From: a virus
Length of the DNA stretch: 31,395 nucleotides
Virus record (IMG/VR): IMGVR_UViG_3300020429_000007
Span: 1-31,395 of that record
Reading direction: 5' to 3' (one strand)
The position numbers were made by a program, and so were the translations under genes. Shown in pieces: positions 10,301 through 17,501 of this stretch (positions within the stretch are counted from its first letter, which is position 1; each line of letters starts with the position of its first letter). The notes under the pieces are model-generated. The model did not search any database and had not been told where the DNA came from. It saw only the letters and a list, made by a program, of their open reading frames with translations.

Positions 10301-11613
10301 GTGGTCCTAATTTTGGAAAACCAGAAGGTGCTGCTATGTGGAAAGCTATGTGGAAAAATGGTTGGCGACCATACAGTAAAGGAACTTTGCAGTATGACGA
10401 AGATGGCGAACCTTTATTTGGTGATGATGGTGAACCAGTATATGTATATGAAACTTACGAAAATATACCCGAACCTATGGCTGGTTATCTACGTCTGATG
10501 GTAGATTTCATCAACGCTTCTGGTGTGATTGGTGATAAACCTTATGACGATTTTACTATTGGTTGGATAGGTGCTGTAGGTAGAAATATTTTTAATAGAA
10601 GTTTTACAGCACAAATAAATGAATTGTTAAATATATTTCAAGCAGTACCTAAAGTAGGAGAAGGAGATCAAAGTCAAGTTGATAGTCCTACAAATTATAG
10701 ACTTAAAAAGTTTTCAGAATATGTTGGAAGAACACTAACAGGAAGAGGACTTGGTGCTGTTCAAGTTGGGTCAAAAACTATACCTATACCTATTCCATAT
10801 TCAAACTTAGGAGTAAGACTAAAACAGACACCAGCAGATGTTTTAAAAATAATGGGTTTTAGTAATGAAGAAGTGCAACTTTTACAACAAAGAGTTGATA
10901 CAAAAGTTAGAGAAGGTGATGCAATAAATCAAGAACTTTCAATAAGTGATCCTGACTTCAATAAACATAATGCGTATCAAAGAGTTTTAAGAGACATAAT
11001 TAATCAATCACAAGAAAAATTTATGGGTATTAACTATGATTTACCTTTTATGTATGAACATATAACAAATGAACCAGTGCTATATCCACAAAAGAAAGGA
11101 TTAGATTTGTTTTCTTTATCAAGACATAGTAAAAGTAAAAATTACAAAATATATAAAGCTCAGAAAATAATAGGAAGATTATTACCAGAACCAAAAGAAA
11201 TTATTACTGGCACAATAACAGGTGGACGTAAGAATGTAGCACCTATTAAATTAAATACAGGTGATTATAATAAGTTAAAAGAAGTTATAAATACTGTAAA
11301 ATTAGATAGAGATGGTTTTGGTGAAAAAACAATATTAGAAAGTATGAATGAATTTCTTGAAAGTCGTGATTATATTTTTAGAGAAAACATTATTGAAGAG
11401 AATGGTTTAAATTCTGATATTGGTAGAGTAGCAGCACAAGAAATATATTTAAAACTGGCACAGATAAATAGAGACTATATAAGACATGGTGAAAACTTGT
11501 ATTTTGAAAGTAGAGGTCAAAATGAATTACAGCAAAGATTTGATAAAAAGAATAAAATTAAAATAGATTATATTAATGCATTAGAAAAACAATTAAACCA
11601 ATTATCTAATTAA
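7351..11613 (+). CDS. Internal virion protein D / DNA ejection protein (T7 gp16-like)
   Basis: The largest gene in the window, 1420 residues (T7 gp16 is 1318). The order nozzle, gp13, gp14, gp15, this gene, tail fibre is the T7 order. Residues about 75-130 and 185-215 are Gly/Ala-rich and hydrophobic (for example AGGPVGIGAYGVINFGSGFG), suiting membrane insertion of an ejected protein. The rest is charged and helical, and I see no lytic transglycosylase motif at the N-terminus, consistent with the glucosaminidase sitting on the preceding protein. The C-terminal third contains ARFYFSFTKAPTNILKSNAR and many Lys/Asn-rich helices. The product is expected to form the inner-membrane part of the ejection channel and drive early DNA entry. 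Assignment comes mainly from position and length. Confidence 0.8.
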   Translation: MTDSNFNNKQPIRGFKKVKGLFSDVEANFLDPINDNIYKQTESFLDWDIDVDLEKSLNNFYTRGDEGTYKDIKGDPYKQAAGLGIEVGTGVLTDQLTVGLLAGGPVGIGAYGVINFGSGFGSSILAQKTRGEANINYGEAISAGLIQMIPFGSTAKIGKGGLKRAALQGASTAVADRQIQKLINEQELLSPTEFATSATLGAGLGLTFKGAIEGLESLSKKFAGKTAQEINNTITKEEKIQVDEIVKQASKSKKILNQQPNNIEANETTKPKRVFQLPKSLQRMKPRYGLASIQFESELDQVAYIIRSGKTKSKAEDRIVAALEAQGFSKAEIKAHGVKVHQKVKDMVTEMTGNAKASPDNTSGLILKIPADAKYFGESVSTVAKKKKQDLGDTSKTPQQYTNKGVKGTFQEGIDQTIREMKDNNVFEGRKSQLKTKLGALNLYDDRVIDLKNSKRIRAMAEEYIKFYGERPPDELAFALAQNVVLASDGVVNANTKYVNALNSKDFKLIEQAADELNDALEKVEDWLTMDIKAVRTPFGRVGKTLQAKPDSGIAGKTPEEVMDMTPAQKREATEQVGESTLDFNEALREKRDFKALLKQRIQEAKESGDLDDLYRLANRIERTDGKVEQIVAMKKVDGFMGTLDKTMRTVNEVGINALLSAPTTQEVNFISGVAQSYLAALKLALGSNNLKELEGAKKHLFALNSNLNFGLKAWKKSWDMEDNFVNIGNYKGDTGQRFMISSDGDNLASRFVDGTGKFIRLPMRLMTSTDALIQAPNIIAAATFESFNEGLRLGKQGDELDKFIKGHVDSILQYYAENGKVPLGSGSEDIVDTGLTEKILKQAQDFGKTITFTQDIRTEDYFGKGASALNKFANKHPLARFYFSFTKAPTNILKSNARLLPIINQPMVIDTGKGFTNLNPLNQVLLPEIRNDLLSADPIIAQQTRGEIRLGMGLAMLIGATAMDYRRKLRDEEFVPPIILTGGGPNFGKPEGAAMWKAMWKNGWRPYSKGTLQYDEDGEPLFGDDGEPVYVYETYENIPEPMAGYLRLMVDFINASGVIGDKPYDDFTIGWIGAVGRNIFNRSFTAQINELLNIFQAVPKVGEGDQSQVDSPTNYRLKKFSEYVGRTLTGRGLGAVQVGSKTIPIPIPYSNLGVRLKQTPADVLKIMGFSNEEVQLLQQRVDTKVREGDAINQELSISDPDFNKHNAYQRVLRDIINQSQEKFMGINYDLPFMYEHITNEPVLYPQKKGLDLFSLSRHSKSKNYKIYKAQKIIGRLLPEPKEIITGTITGGRKNVAPIKLNTGDYNKLKEVINTVKLDRDGFGEKTILESMNEFLESRDYIFRENIIEENGLNSDIGRVAAQEIYLKLAQINRDYIRHGENLYFESRGQNELQQRFDKKNKIKIDYINALEKQLNQLSN

Positions 11614-11615
11614 TT

Positions 11616-11723
11616 ATGGCTACTAACACTGCTGCATCTTTTACAAACCATACTGGTAATATTTTTGTTAACAAAACTAATAAAGATATAATAAAACTAA
11701 TTCAATTCATATCTTATAATTAA
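11616..11723 (+). CDS. Small ORF (35 codons) between ejection protein and tail fibre
   Basis: ATG GCT ACT AAC begins two bases after the stop of the gp16-like gene (TAATTATG) and the ORF ends two bases before the tail fibre start (TAATCATG), so it fills the gap exactly. The product starts MATNTAASFTNHTGN and ends KDIIKLIQFISYN. Its first eight residues (MATNTAAS) resemble those of the tail fibre (MASNSGSS), and both starts share the DNA pattern ATGGCTwCTAA. It may be a tiny gene, or the relic of a duplicated tail-fibre 5' end that was later truncated. No known family is recognised. Confidence 0.45.
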   Translation: MATNTAASFTNHTGNIFVNKTNKDIIKLIQFISYN

Positions 11724-11725
11724 TC

Positions 11726-13951
11726 ATGGCTTCTAATTCTGGGTCTTCTACTTCTAATACAGTAGTCGGTAATGGTACTGCTGGTCCTTTTACTATTAGT
11801 TTTGATTATTTAAATAGAACTGATGTTGAAGTATTAGTTGATGGTGTATTAAAAACTGAGACAACTCACTACACTTTTGATAGTAAATTTAATATCTCAT
11901 TTACCTCTGGTAACGAACCTGCAAATGGAGCTAATATTGTTTTTCAAAGAAATACTAAAGTAAATACTGCAAGGATTTCTTTTAGTGATGCAAGTGTTTT
12001 AAAAGCATTAGATTTAAATCAAAATAATGATCAGGTCTTACATGCAATACAAGAACTAGTTGATGATTATGTTAAAAGAGATGGTACTAAAACTATAAAA
12101 GGTAATTTATCTTTTGAAGGAACTACTGAAGATAATAATCAAACTTCATTAGCAGTAACAGATCCTACTCAAGATAATACTATTACTCTTCCTAATACAA
12201 CTGGAACAGTTATTACATCAGGAGATACAGGTACTGTAAGTTCAACAATGATCACTGATGGAACTATTGTAAATGCTGATATAAATGCAAGTGCAGCTAT
12301 AAGTGGTTCTAAGTTACAAGCAGCCTCTGGATCTAATCCTGGAAGTATGTCTGCTAGTGATAAATCAAAATTAGATAATATTGAAAATAATGCGACCGCA
12401 GATCAAACAGCAGCAGAAATAAGAACACTCGTTGGTAATGCTACTGATAGTAATGTTTTTACAGATGCTGAAAAAAGTAAATTATCAGCAATAGAAAATA
12501 ATGCGACCGCAGATCAAACTGGAGCAGAAATAAAAACAGCGTATGAAGGAGAAGCAAATACTAACGCTTTCACCGATGCAGAAAAAACAAAACTTTCTGG
12601 TATAGCCACAGGAGCAGATGTAACCTCATCTAATTCAGTAGGAGCATTAAATGATGTCGATCTAACAGGTGTAGCTGATAATAAAATTCTTAAATATCAA
12701 GCATCAAGTGCAAAATTTGTTATTGCTGATGATACAGGTGGAGGTGGAGGTTCTAGTACTTTTACAGGGCTTACTGATTCTCCAACAAACTACACAGGAG
12801 CAGCAGGTAAAACAGTTAAAGTTAATTCAACAGCAGATGGTGTAGAGTTTGTTGATGTAAATACAGATTTAGATCAAGATAGTACACCACAACTGGGTGG
12901 TAACTTAGATGTACAAAGCAATGAAATTAATACAAGTACAACTGACGGAAATATAGTTTTAAATCCTAATGGTGCTGGTGTTGTTGAAATCAAAGGTGAT
13001 GGTACAGCTAATGGAACTGTTGGGACAATAAAGCTTAATTGCTCAAATAATAATCACGGAGTACAAATTGCTTCACCACCGCACTCTGCTGGTGCAAGTT
13101 ACACCCTTACTTTGCCTAATACAGATGGAAATGCTAATCAAGTTTTGAAAACTGATGGCTCAGGTGGTCTTGATTGGGTAGATCAAACAACTGATACCAA
13201 TACAACATATACTGCTGGTACTGGCCTGACACTTACTGGTACTACATTCTCTGTTGATACTTTGAATCAAAATACTACAGGAACATCAGGAGGGTTAACT
13301 GGTACACCTTCGATTACTGTTAATCAAGTTACAGCAGCAAGCTTAGATATTTCTGGAGATGTAGATGTCGATGGTACGTTAGAAGCTGATGCGATTACAG
13401 TAAACGGTACTGCTTTAGCCGCTTCAGCAACAACTGATACTACTGATGCAAATAATATTTCTAGCGGAACTTTAGCAGCAAATAGGGTCGCACAACTAAA
13501 TCAAAATACTACAGGATCAGCAGCAACATTAACTACACCAAGGACTATAAATGGTGTTAACTTTGATGGCTCTGCTGATATAACTGTAGCTGACTCAACA
13601 AAGATGCCTCTTGCTGGCGGTACTTTTACAGGTGAAGTTATTTTTCAAAAGGAGATAACTGAAACTGTTTTTGCAATAACAGATGCCTCTTCAGTAGCCT
13701 TAGATCCTATTAATGGAATGATTCAAACTTGGACATTAGGAGCAAATAGAACTGCAACTGATTCTCTTACTACAGGGCAATCAATGCTTCTTATAGTTAC
13801 TGCAAGTGGTTCTTCTTATACAATGACTTGGCCAACGATGACTTGGGTAGGAGGTTCTGCTCCAACATTAGGAGGTGCTACACCAACAGCAATAGAATTA
13901 TTTAAAGTTGGCAGTACATTATATGGTGCAACTGTAGGAGATTTAGGTTAA
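11726..13951 (+). CDS. Tail fibre protein with T7 gp17-like N-terminal domain
   Basis: 741 residues. The first about 120 residues (TVVGNGTAGPFTISFDYLN, DVEVLVDGVLK, HYTF, NGANIVFQRNT, LNQNNDQVLHAIQELVDD) are the conserved T7 gp17-type N-terminal domain that anchors fibres to the tail. The remainder is Ser/Thr/Asn/Gly-rich and repetitive, as in trimeric beta-structured fibres. Two near-identical blocks around residues 220-265 contain ENNATADQT(A/G)AEI and TDAEK(S/T)KLS. Two LNQNTTG(T/S) motifs occur later. The C-terminus (GATVGDLG) has no visible chaperone or hydrolase domain. The stop overlaps the next start (TAATG), so the LamG-like protein is translationally coupled and may be the distal receptor-binding partner. 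Confidence 0.88.
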   Translation: MASNSGSSTSNTVVGNGTAGPFTISFDYLNRTDVEVLVDGVLKTETTHYTFDSKFNISFTSGNEPANGANIVFQRNTKVNTARISFSDASVLKALDLNQNNDQVLHAIQELVDDYVKRDGTKTIKGNLSFEGTTEDNNQTSLAVTDPTQDNTITLPNTTGTVITSGDTGTVSSTMITDGTIVNADINASAAISGSKLQAASGSNPGSMSASDKSKLDNIENNATADQTAAEIRTLVGNATDSNVFTDAEKSKLSAIENNATADQTGAEIKTAYEGEANTNAFTDAEKTKLSGIATGADVTSSNSVGALNDVDLTGVADNKILKYQASSAKFVIADDTGGGGGSSTFTGLTDSPTNYTGAAGKTVKVNSTADGVEFVDVNTDLDQDSTPQLGGNLDVQSNEINTSTTDGNIVLNPNGAGVVEIKGDGTANGTVGTIKLNCSNNNHGVQIASPPHSAGASYTLTLPNTDGNANQVLKTDGSGGLDWVDQTTDTNTTYTAGTGLTLTGTTFSVDTLNQNTTGTSGGLTGTPSITVNQVTAASLDISGDVDVDGTLEADAITVNGTALAASATTDTTDANNISSGTLAANRVAQLNQNTTGSAATLTTPRTINGVNFDGSADITVADSTKMPLAGGTFTGEVIFQKEITETVFAITDASSVALDPINGMIQTWTLGANRTATDSLTTGQSMLLIVTASGSSYTMTWPTMTWVGGSAPTLGGATPTAIELFKVGSTLYGATVGDLG
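12383..12519 (+). repeat. Exact 26-bp direct repeat inside the tail fibre gene
   Basis: The same 26 bases occur at 12383-12408 and 12494-12519, 111 bases (37 codons) apart and in frame. They encode ENNATADQT. The flanking codons encode related text but have diverged. DNA-level identity in an otherwise degenerate protein repeat suggests a recent duplication or ongoing recombination within the fibre shaft. Confidence 0.85.
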
Positions 13952-14913
13952 TGAGATCGCATAGGCTACGTGCTGCTGCTGGTGGTGATGTTGGGGTAAT
14001 TAAATCTGGTGCTGTTTTACATTGGGATTTTGGAGATGTAAATTGTTGGAATAGAACTAGCAATAACGTTTTAGATCTAAGTGGTAATAGTCGTAATGGT
14101 AAAATAATAAATTATAATTCATCATATGCTCTTTTAGGTCAGGTATGGAGCCAATCATATAATTCAGCTAATGGAGGCTACTTAGAAGCTAGTGCAACTT
14201 ACAGTGGTAAAGCATACTATACAGATATGCCTGGTATAAGTGTTAGTGGAACTTCAGCATCACAAGCAGATCTTTTTCGTGTTCCCTCAACTGGGGGTAA
14301 TCTAAATTTATGGTATTCTACAAGTTCTTCACTTGCTGCATATACTCTTGAATTTATTTATGATGCAAAATTGCCTAGAAATGCTGACACTGGAGCTTAT
14401 GAAAACAAAACAACATCATCCTCAAAACTTTATGTAGGATATGAAGGTCATTCACTTTACGAATTTCATACTTATGCTATAAGAAACGGTACTTTCGCAA
14501 AACCTACAATGGGTCTTTTTCTTGGACAGTCTGATTTTGCTGAAATTGGTTTTACTGGAAATGATGATGATTATGCTGGTGCAGCTACTTGGAAATTAAC
14601 TAATAGTTATGCACCATATGCTAATTTTTCTTATAGTGGTAGTAATACAGGTTGGGAGCAAATCATAATAACTAGAGATAGTAGCGGTAATTTAAAAATG
14701 TATAGAAATAAAAATTTATTTTATTCAGTAACTTCAAACACTGATTATTATTATAATTTCAGTCAATTATACTTACAGATTTTTAACGTATATTCACAGT
14801 GGTTTGCTTTTCAAGGAAAATGGGGAGTTATAAGGGGATATGATCAATCTTTTACACTAGCAGATGTTACAAGTCAATACAACGCACAGAAATCCCGATT
14901 TGGGCTACCTTAA
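13951..14913 (+). CDS. LamG / concanavalin A-like adhesin, probable receptor-binding tail component
   Basis: 320 residues. The segment AVLHWDFGDVNCWNRTSNN followed by VLDLSGNSRNGKI is a recognisable start of LamG/concanavalin-like lectin folds, which in many phage and bacterial proteins read as a strand, then W/Y..D, then DLSG.GN.G. The rest is rich in Tyr, Trp, Ser and Gly with alternating strands (YTLEFIYDAK, WEQIIITRDSSGNLKMYRN, YLQIFNVYSQWFAFQGKWG). The ending GVIRGYDQSFTLADVTSQYNA is typical of LamG C-termini. The basic N-terminus (MRSHRLRAAAGG) is not a signal peptide. It is coupled by TAATG to the tail fibre and followed by a tail assembly chaperone, so it probably binds surface glycans as part of the fibre. 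Sugar specificity cannot be read from sequence. Confidence 0.75.
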   Translation: MRSHRLRAAAGGDVGVIKSGAVLHWDFGDVNCWNRTSNNVLDLSGNSRNGKIINYNSSYALLGQVWSQSYNSANGGYLEASATYSGKAYYTDMPGISVSGTSASQADLFRVPSTGGNLNLWYSTSSSLAAYTLEFIYDAKLPRNADTGAYENKTTSSSKLYVGYEGHSLYEFHTYAIRNGTFAKPTMGLFLGQSDFAEIGFTGNDDDYAGAATWKLTNSYAPYANFSYSGSNTGWEQIIITRDSSGNLKMYRNKNLFYSVTSNTDYYYNFSQLYLQIFNVYSQWFAFQGKWGVIRGYDQSFTLADVTSQYNAQKSRFGLP

Positions 14914-14922
14914 AATTTAATT

Positions 14923-15360
14923 ATGAACTATGCAATTATTGATGGTACCACTGTAAAAAGCACTGGTACAATACAACAACTATTTCCTAATACAAGTTTT
15001 AGTATTACAGGACCAAATGCAGATTTTCTTACTGAAAATAACGTAGTAGAACTAGTAGAAAATCTTAGCTATACGACACCAACACAAAAACTATCAACTG
15101 TAGATGCTTATGTGGAAGGTGGTAAAGCCTACAACGTAAGAGTAGAAAACACAACAGCAGATGAACAGACTGAACTAATTAATCAGAAATGGATACAAAT
15201 TAGAGAACTAAGAAATGAAATTTTAAAAGATACCGACTGGAGAGCCAGTAGCGATCTCACCTTATCTGATGATTGGAAGACTTATAGACAGGCTTTGCGT
15301 GACGTGCCAACGCAGTCAGATCCATATAACATTACTTGGCCTTCAGCACCCAGTAGCTAA
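14923..15360 (+). CDS. Phage tail assembly chaperone-like protein
   Basis: 145 residues. The C-terminal half carries the hallmark of the tail-fibre assembly chaperone family (Phage_tail_APC type): an IRELRNEILKDTDWRASSD helix, then WKTYRQALRDVPTQ, then YNITWPSAP at the end. These chaperones help fold or attach fibre proteins and are common in myoviruses and some cyanophages. T7 itself lacks one at this site. The N-terminal 80 residues form a beta-rich domain with no match I recognise. It starts ten bases after the LamG-like gene with the TTAATTATG context used elsewhere in the late region. Its partner is probably the preceding LamG-like protein or the tail fibre. Confidence 0.8.
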   Translation: MNYAIIDGTTVKSTGTIQQLFPNTSFSITGPNADFLTENNVVELVENLSYTTPTQKLSTVDAYVEGGKAYNVRVENTTADEQTELINQKWIQIRELRNEILKDTDWRASSDLTLSDDWKTYRQALRDVPTQSDPYNITWPSAPSS

Positions 15361-15440
15361 AGGTCAAATATTTTAGTTATACACTGCTAGTTGTAAATAC
15401 TTAGAGATCAATTAATATATAACTTTAATTTTTTAAAATT

Positions 15441-15800
15441 ATGCTAAAGAAAGTTTTAACACTATCTGCTGCGTCTGTAGCACTTAGCGTTCCAGCTTAT
15501 GCAGGATTCTATCTAAACCCTGAGTTTAACCAAACCAACGTAGGTTCTGAGTGGGGTGGTAATGCAATAGACCTTCACATTGGTTATGAGAACACTGTTG
15601 GAGAGAATGGATCGTTCTATCTACAAGGTGGTCCTAGTTTCATCAATCCTTCTGTAGGAGATTCTGACACTAAGCTTTCTGGTAAAATTGGTGGTGGATA
15701 TGATCTAAGCGATAAATTAAATGCTTATGGTGAGTTCGCTGTTGTAACAGATGACGTTAATACATACGGAACTAAGGTTGGCTTGAAGTATAGCTTCTAG
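15441..15800 (+). CDS. Exported small beta-barrel / porin-like outer membrane protein
   Basis: 119 residues with a clear signal peptide: MLKK, the hydrophobic VLTLSAASVALSV, then a signal peptidase I site PAYA/G. The mature 98 residues alternate polar and non-polar residues, end in an aromatic residue (VGLKYSF, the C-terminal Phe of outer membrane proteins) and carry strands such as FYLQGGPSF and KLSGKIGGGYDLS. This fits a small outer membrane barrel or one repeat unit of one. I recall similar small porin-like proteins in marine cyanomyoviruses; that is memory, not a search. An 80-base leader separates it from the virion genes, and the DNA is visibly richer in GC than the preceding genes, consistent with separate acquisition. 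Confidence 0.7.
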   Translation: MLKKVLTLSAASVALSVPAYAGFYLNPEFNQTNVGSEWGGNAIDLHIGYENTVGENGSFYLQGGPSFINPSVGDSDTKLSGKIGGGYDLSDKLNAYGEFAVVTDDVNTYGTKVGLKYSF

Positions 15801-15901
15801 TCATCATACTTAACGTGACATATAGAGGTGCAATAGCCATTACAGACACAAAGGTTATAATGGTAACAGGCACTAATGCCTTTAAAAATGCATCTCTAAT
15901 C

Positions 15902-16117
15902 ATGTTAAATAAAATTTCTTCTATCTTATCTATCGTATCGTTTGTTATCAGCATTTCAACTTTAGGTGGAGCTTATGCAGGATATCGTTACTTAACCAGC
16001 CCACAGTTTGAAAAGATGATGATGGAAAAGGTTATGGGTAAAGTATCAGGACTCATGCCAAAAGCATTAGATAACGCAATGCCTAGCAGCACTGGTATAT
16101 CTATACCTAAGTTTTAG
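15902..16117 (+). CDS. Small single-pass membrane protein of the exported cassette
   Basis: Read from ATG 15902 this is 71 residues: MLNK, a hydrophobic segment (ISSILSIVSFVISISTLGGAYAGYRYL, about residues 4-30), then a helical tail ending in SSTGISIPKF. A larger frame is open to ATG 15860 or GTG 15815. I prefer 15902 because it places the membrane segment right after a short basic N-terminus. No Shine-Dalgarno site decides the matter. The stop overlaps the GTG start of the next gene (TAGTG), so the two are coupled. The shared IPK text at the end of this protein and the start of the next (SIPKF, then VPKITIP) suggests a functional pair. The function is unknown; I recall similar pairs in marine cyanomyoviruses. 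Confidence 0.6.
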   Translation: MLNKISSILSIVSFVISISTLGGAYAGYRYLTSPQFEKMMMEKVMGKVSGLMPKALDNAMPSSTGISIPKF

Positions 16118-16794
16118 TGCCAAGTATAAAAGTACCGAAGATAACGATACCAACTGTTGATATTCCTTCTGTTCCTTTTGTCACTGAATTTGTTTTAACA
16201 GGTGTGCAACCTGCCTGTGATTTAGTTGATAGAGATCTGAAGATAACACAAAATCCAACTATAGTTTTTTATAACCGTAAGCAATATGCAACCTGTCCTC
16301 AAGGACCGATAACTGCTACTGCACCTGTTGAAGAGGAGAAAACTACTGCACCAAAAGCAGAAAGACAAAGAATTAGATCTATTGTTTACGATCCAAATGA
16401 CACAATAGAAACAGAAAGCTCATCAAAATATTCATCAGGCATAAAACTGAATGGTGCATTTATGCCACCAAAGGATGATGATAAGGATGAGCAGGAACCA
16501 CCACCATGTCCTGACTTATCAAGAGTGCTACCAGTTGGAAGTTTTACATCAGATTTAAGAACAGAACGTATAAAAGAATATAAAAGAGCAGATAATGGAT
16601 ATGATTGCATACCAATCCTTGAAGAAGTCACTTTCCTTAAATCGGTATTACCAACGCCTGCTGCTGCTCTTAATGTTGTTGCTGTGTCTTTCATTGCTGC
16701 CAGTACTCCACTTCTTTTACCTATCGTGAAATCTGCAAGCAAGACAATATTTAAGAAAATAATTGCTAAATTTAATAAGGGCAAGAAGGATTAA
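16117..16794 (+). CDS. Proline-rich protein with C-terminal membrane anchor
   Basis: 225 residues starting at GTG, overlapping the previous stop by one base. The N-terminus is a Pro/Val/Ile/Lys repeat (PSIKVPKITIPTVDIPSVPF). The middle is acidic and Pro-rich, with PPKDDDKDEQEPPPCPDLS at about residues 126-145. The C-terminus has a hydrophobic segment (about residues 186-208, ALNVVAVSFIAASTPLLLPI) followed by a strongly basic tail (KKIIAKFNKGKKD). This fits a tail-anchored membrane protein with a long extended domain; sidedness is uncertain. Five cysteines are present. There is no recognised enzyme motif. It is the last + strand gene before a rho-independent terminator. Confidence 0.62.
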   Translation: MPSIKVPKITIPTVDIPSVPFVTEFVLTGVQPACDLVDRDLKITQNPTIVFYNRKQYATCPQGPITATAPVEEEKTTAPKAERQRIRSIVYDPNDTIETESSSKYSSGIKLNGAFMPPKDDDKDEQEPPPCPDLSRVLPVGSFTSDLRTERIKEYKRADNGYDCIPILEEVTFLKSVLPTPAAALNVVAVSFIAASTPLLLPIVKSASKTIFKKIIAKFNKGKKD

Positions 16795-16862
16795 AGGTCT
16801 GTGTTCGACTTGCCCATAAAATATTATTAGTTAAGATAAGTTTGTTCCAAAAATAAATCGTA

Positions 16863-17501
16863 TCAACCACCTTTTTCTGGGTTATTAGGTGGTTTTTTTA
16901 TTTCATGAGTATGAGGTAATATCTGATTTGGAATTGTAGTAAGAACAATATTTCTACAAGATATAGCATCATCTCCTACAAACTTAATACCTTCTTTCAG
17001 CATGGTTGCACAGACTTTAGCACGATTAAGATTAACCTCTAAACGCTTTGCTTCTAACATAAACTCCTGTGTCTTTCTGTAAGCCTGTGCAGCCTTCAAA
17101 CATTCATTGTTAAACCTTTTACCTAATGGAACTTGTAAGCTTATAGTCGCTCCATAAGATAGATTATGGTTTGTCTGATCTATTCTTTCCTGTTCTGCAA
17201 CATATAGAATACTTCCTGGGTTAAGCAACTGGCCTGTATCGCTGTCCGTTGCAGTGTCATATATATTAGTTCGTGATGTAGTGATTCTTGGAGTGTTATA
17301 CCCTTCTCCCTTAGTAACAAAAGGAGTGAAAGCCAATGTCGGTAACTGACATTGTATTCCGTTTGAAAATCTATGAGTTGGGAAGTTTCCATTTATTGTT
17401 TGATATCCATTATTAATCACTGTTCCCTGTGAAGAACTGCTAGGTGAGCTTATTGTGGTGTTTGCATATACAGGTGTAGAACATAATAAAGCTACTGAAA
17501 T
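16863..17501 (-). CDS. Exported protein of unknown function, last gene of the opposite-strand operon (start uncertain)
   Basis: The frame is open from ATG 17660 to the stop, but its first 50 codons overlap the upstream gene out of frame and look like noise. Real protein text seems to begin near a signal peptide, NAISVALLCSTPVYA/N, whose hydrophobic core lies right at the stop codon of the upstream gene. The coordinates given use an in-frame ATT (17499-17501), two codons before that overlap ends. GTG 17627 and ATG 17660 are the alternatives. The mature part (about 190 residues) has TTISSPSSSSQGTVINNGYQ, FTPFVTKG, and a basic helix LEVNLNRAKVCATMLKEGI. It has four cysteines after the signal peptide. 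I recall homologues in marine cyanomyoviruses but no known function. Confidence 0.6.
   Translation of the reverse strand: MSVALLCSTPVYANTTISSPSSSSQGTVINNGYQTINGNFPTHRFSNGIQCQLPTLAFTPFVTKGEGYNTPRITTSRTNIYDTATDSDTGQLLNPGSILYVAEQERIDQTNHNLSYGATISLQVPLGKRFNNECLKAAQAYRKTQEFMLEAKRLEVNLNRAKVCATMLKEGIKFVGDDAISCRNIVLTTIPNQILPHTHEIKKPPNNPEKGG
16865..16899 (+). terminator. Rho-independent terminator inside the convergent gene's 3' end
   Basis: AACCACC (16865-16871) pairs perfectly with GGTGGTT (16888-16894), and the stem runs into a T tract to 16899. It terminates + strand transcripts about 70 bases after the Pro-rich gene. The same bases encode the last residues of the opposite-strand gene ending at 16863 (…KKPPNNPEKGG). 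On the - strand the hairpin is not followed by a T-run, so it should act in one direction only. Confidence 0.8.

Noticed and set aside
15808-15832. GTGACATATAGAGG near 15813-15829, close to the SP6 promoter text GTGACACTATAGAAG.
   Set aside because: It lacks one base in the centre, and these promoters have strict spacing. It could be a coincidence in AT-rich DNA.
16493-16507. AGGAACCACCACCATG inside the Pro-rich protein gene, like the repeated early leader motif.
   Set aside because: The ATG opens a frame that stops after two codons, and the bases encode the QEPPPCP run of the main protein. Probably coincidence.
16386-16784. A 132-codon - strand frame opposite the Pro-rich protein gene.
   Set aside because: It is a shadow of the + strand frame, which has membrane and Pro-rich features and coupled translation; the - frame shows no start signals.
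16798-16830. GTTCGACTTGCCC after the Pro-rich gene, which recalls a tRNA T-arm and thus an att site.
   Set aside because: No acceptor or anticodon stem can be drawn around it, so there is no support for a tRNA fragment.
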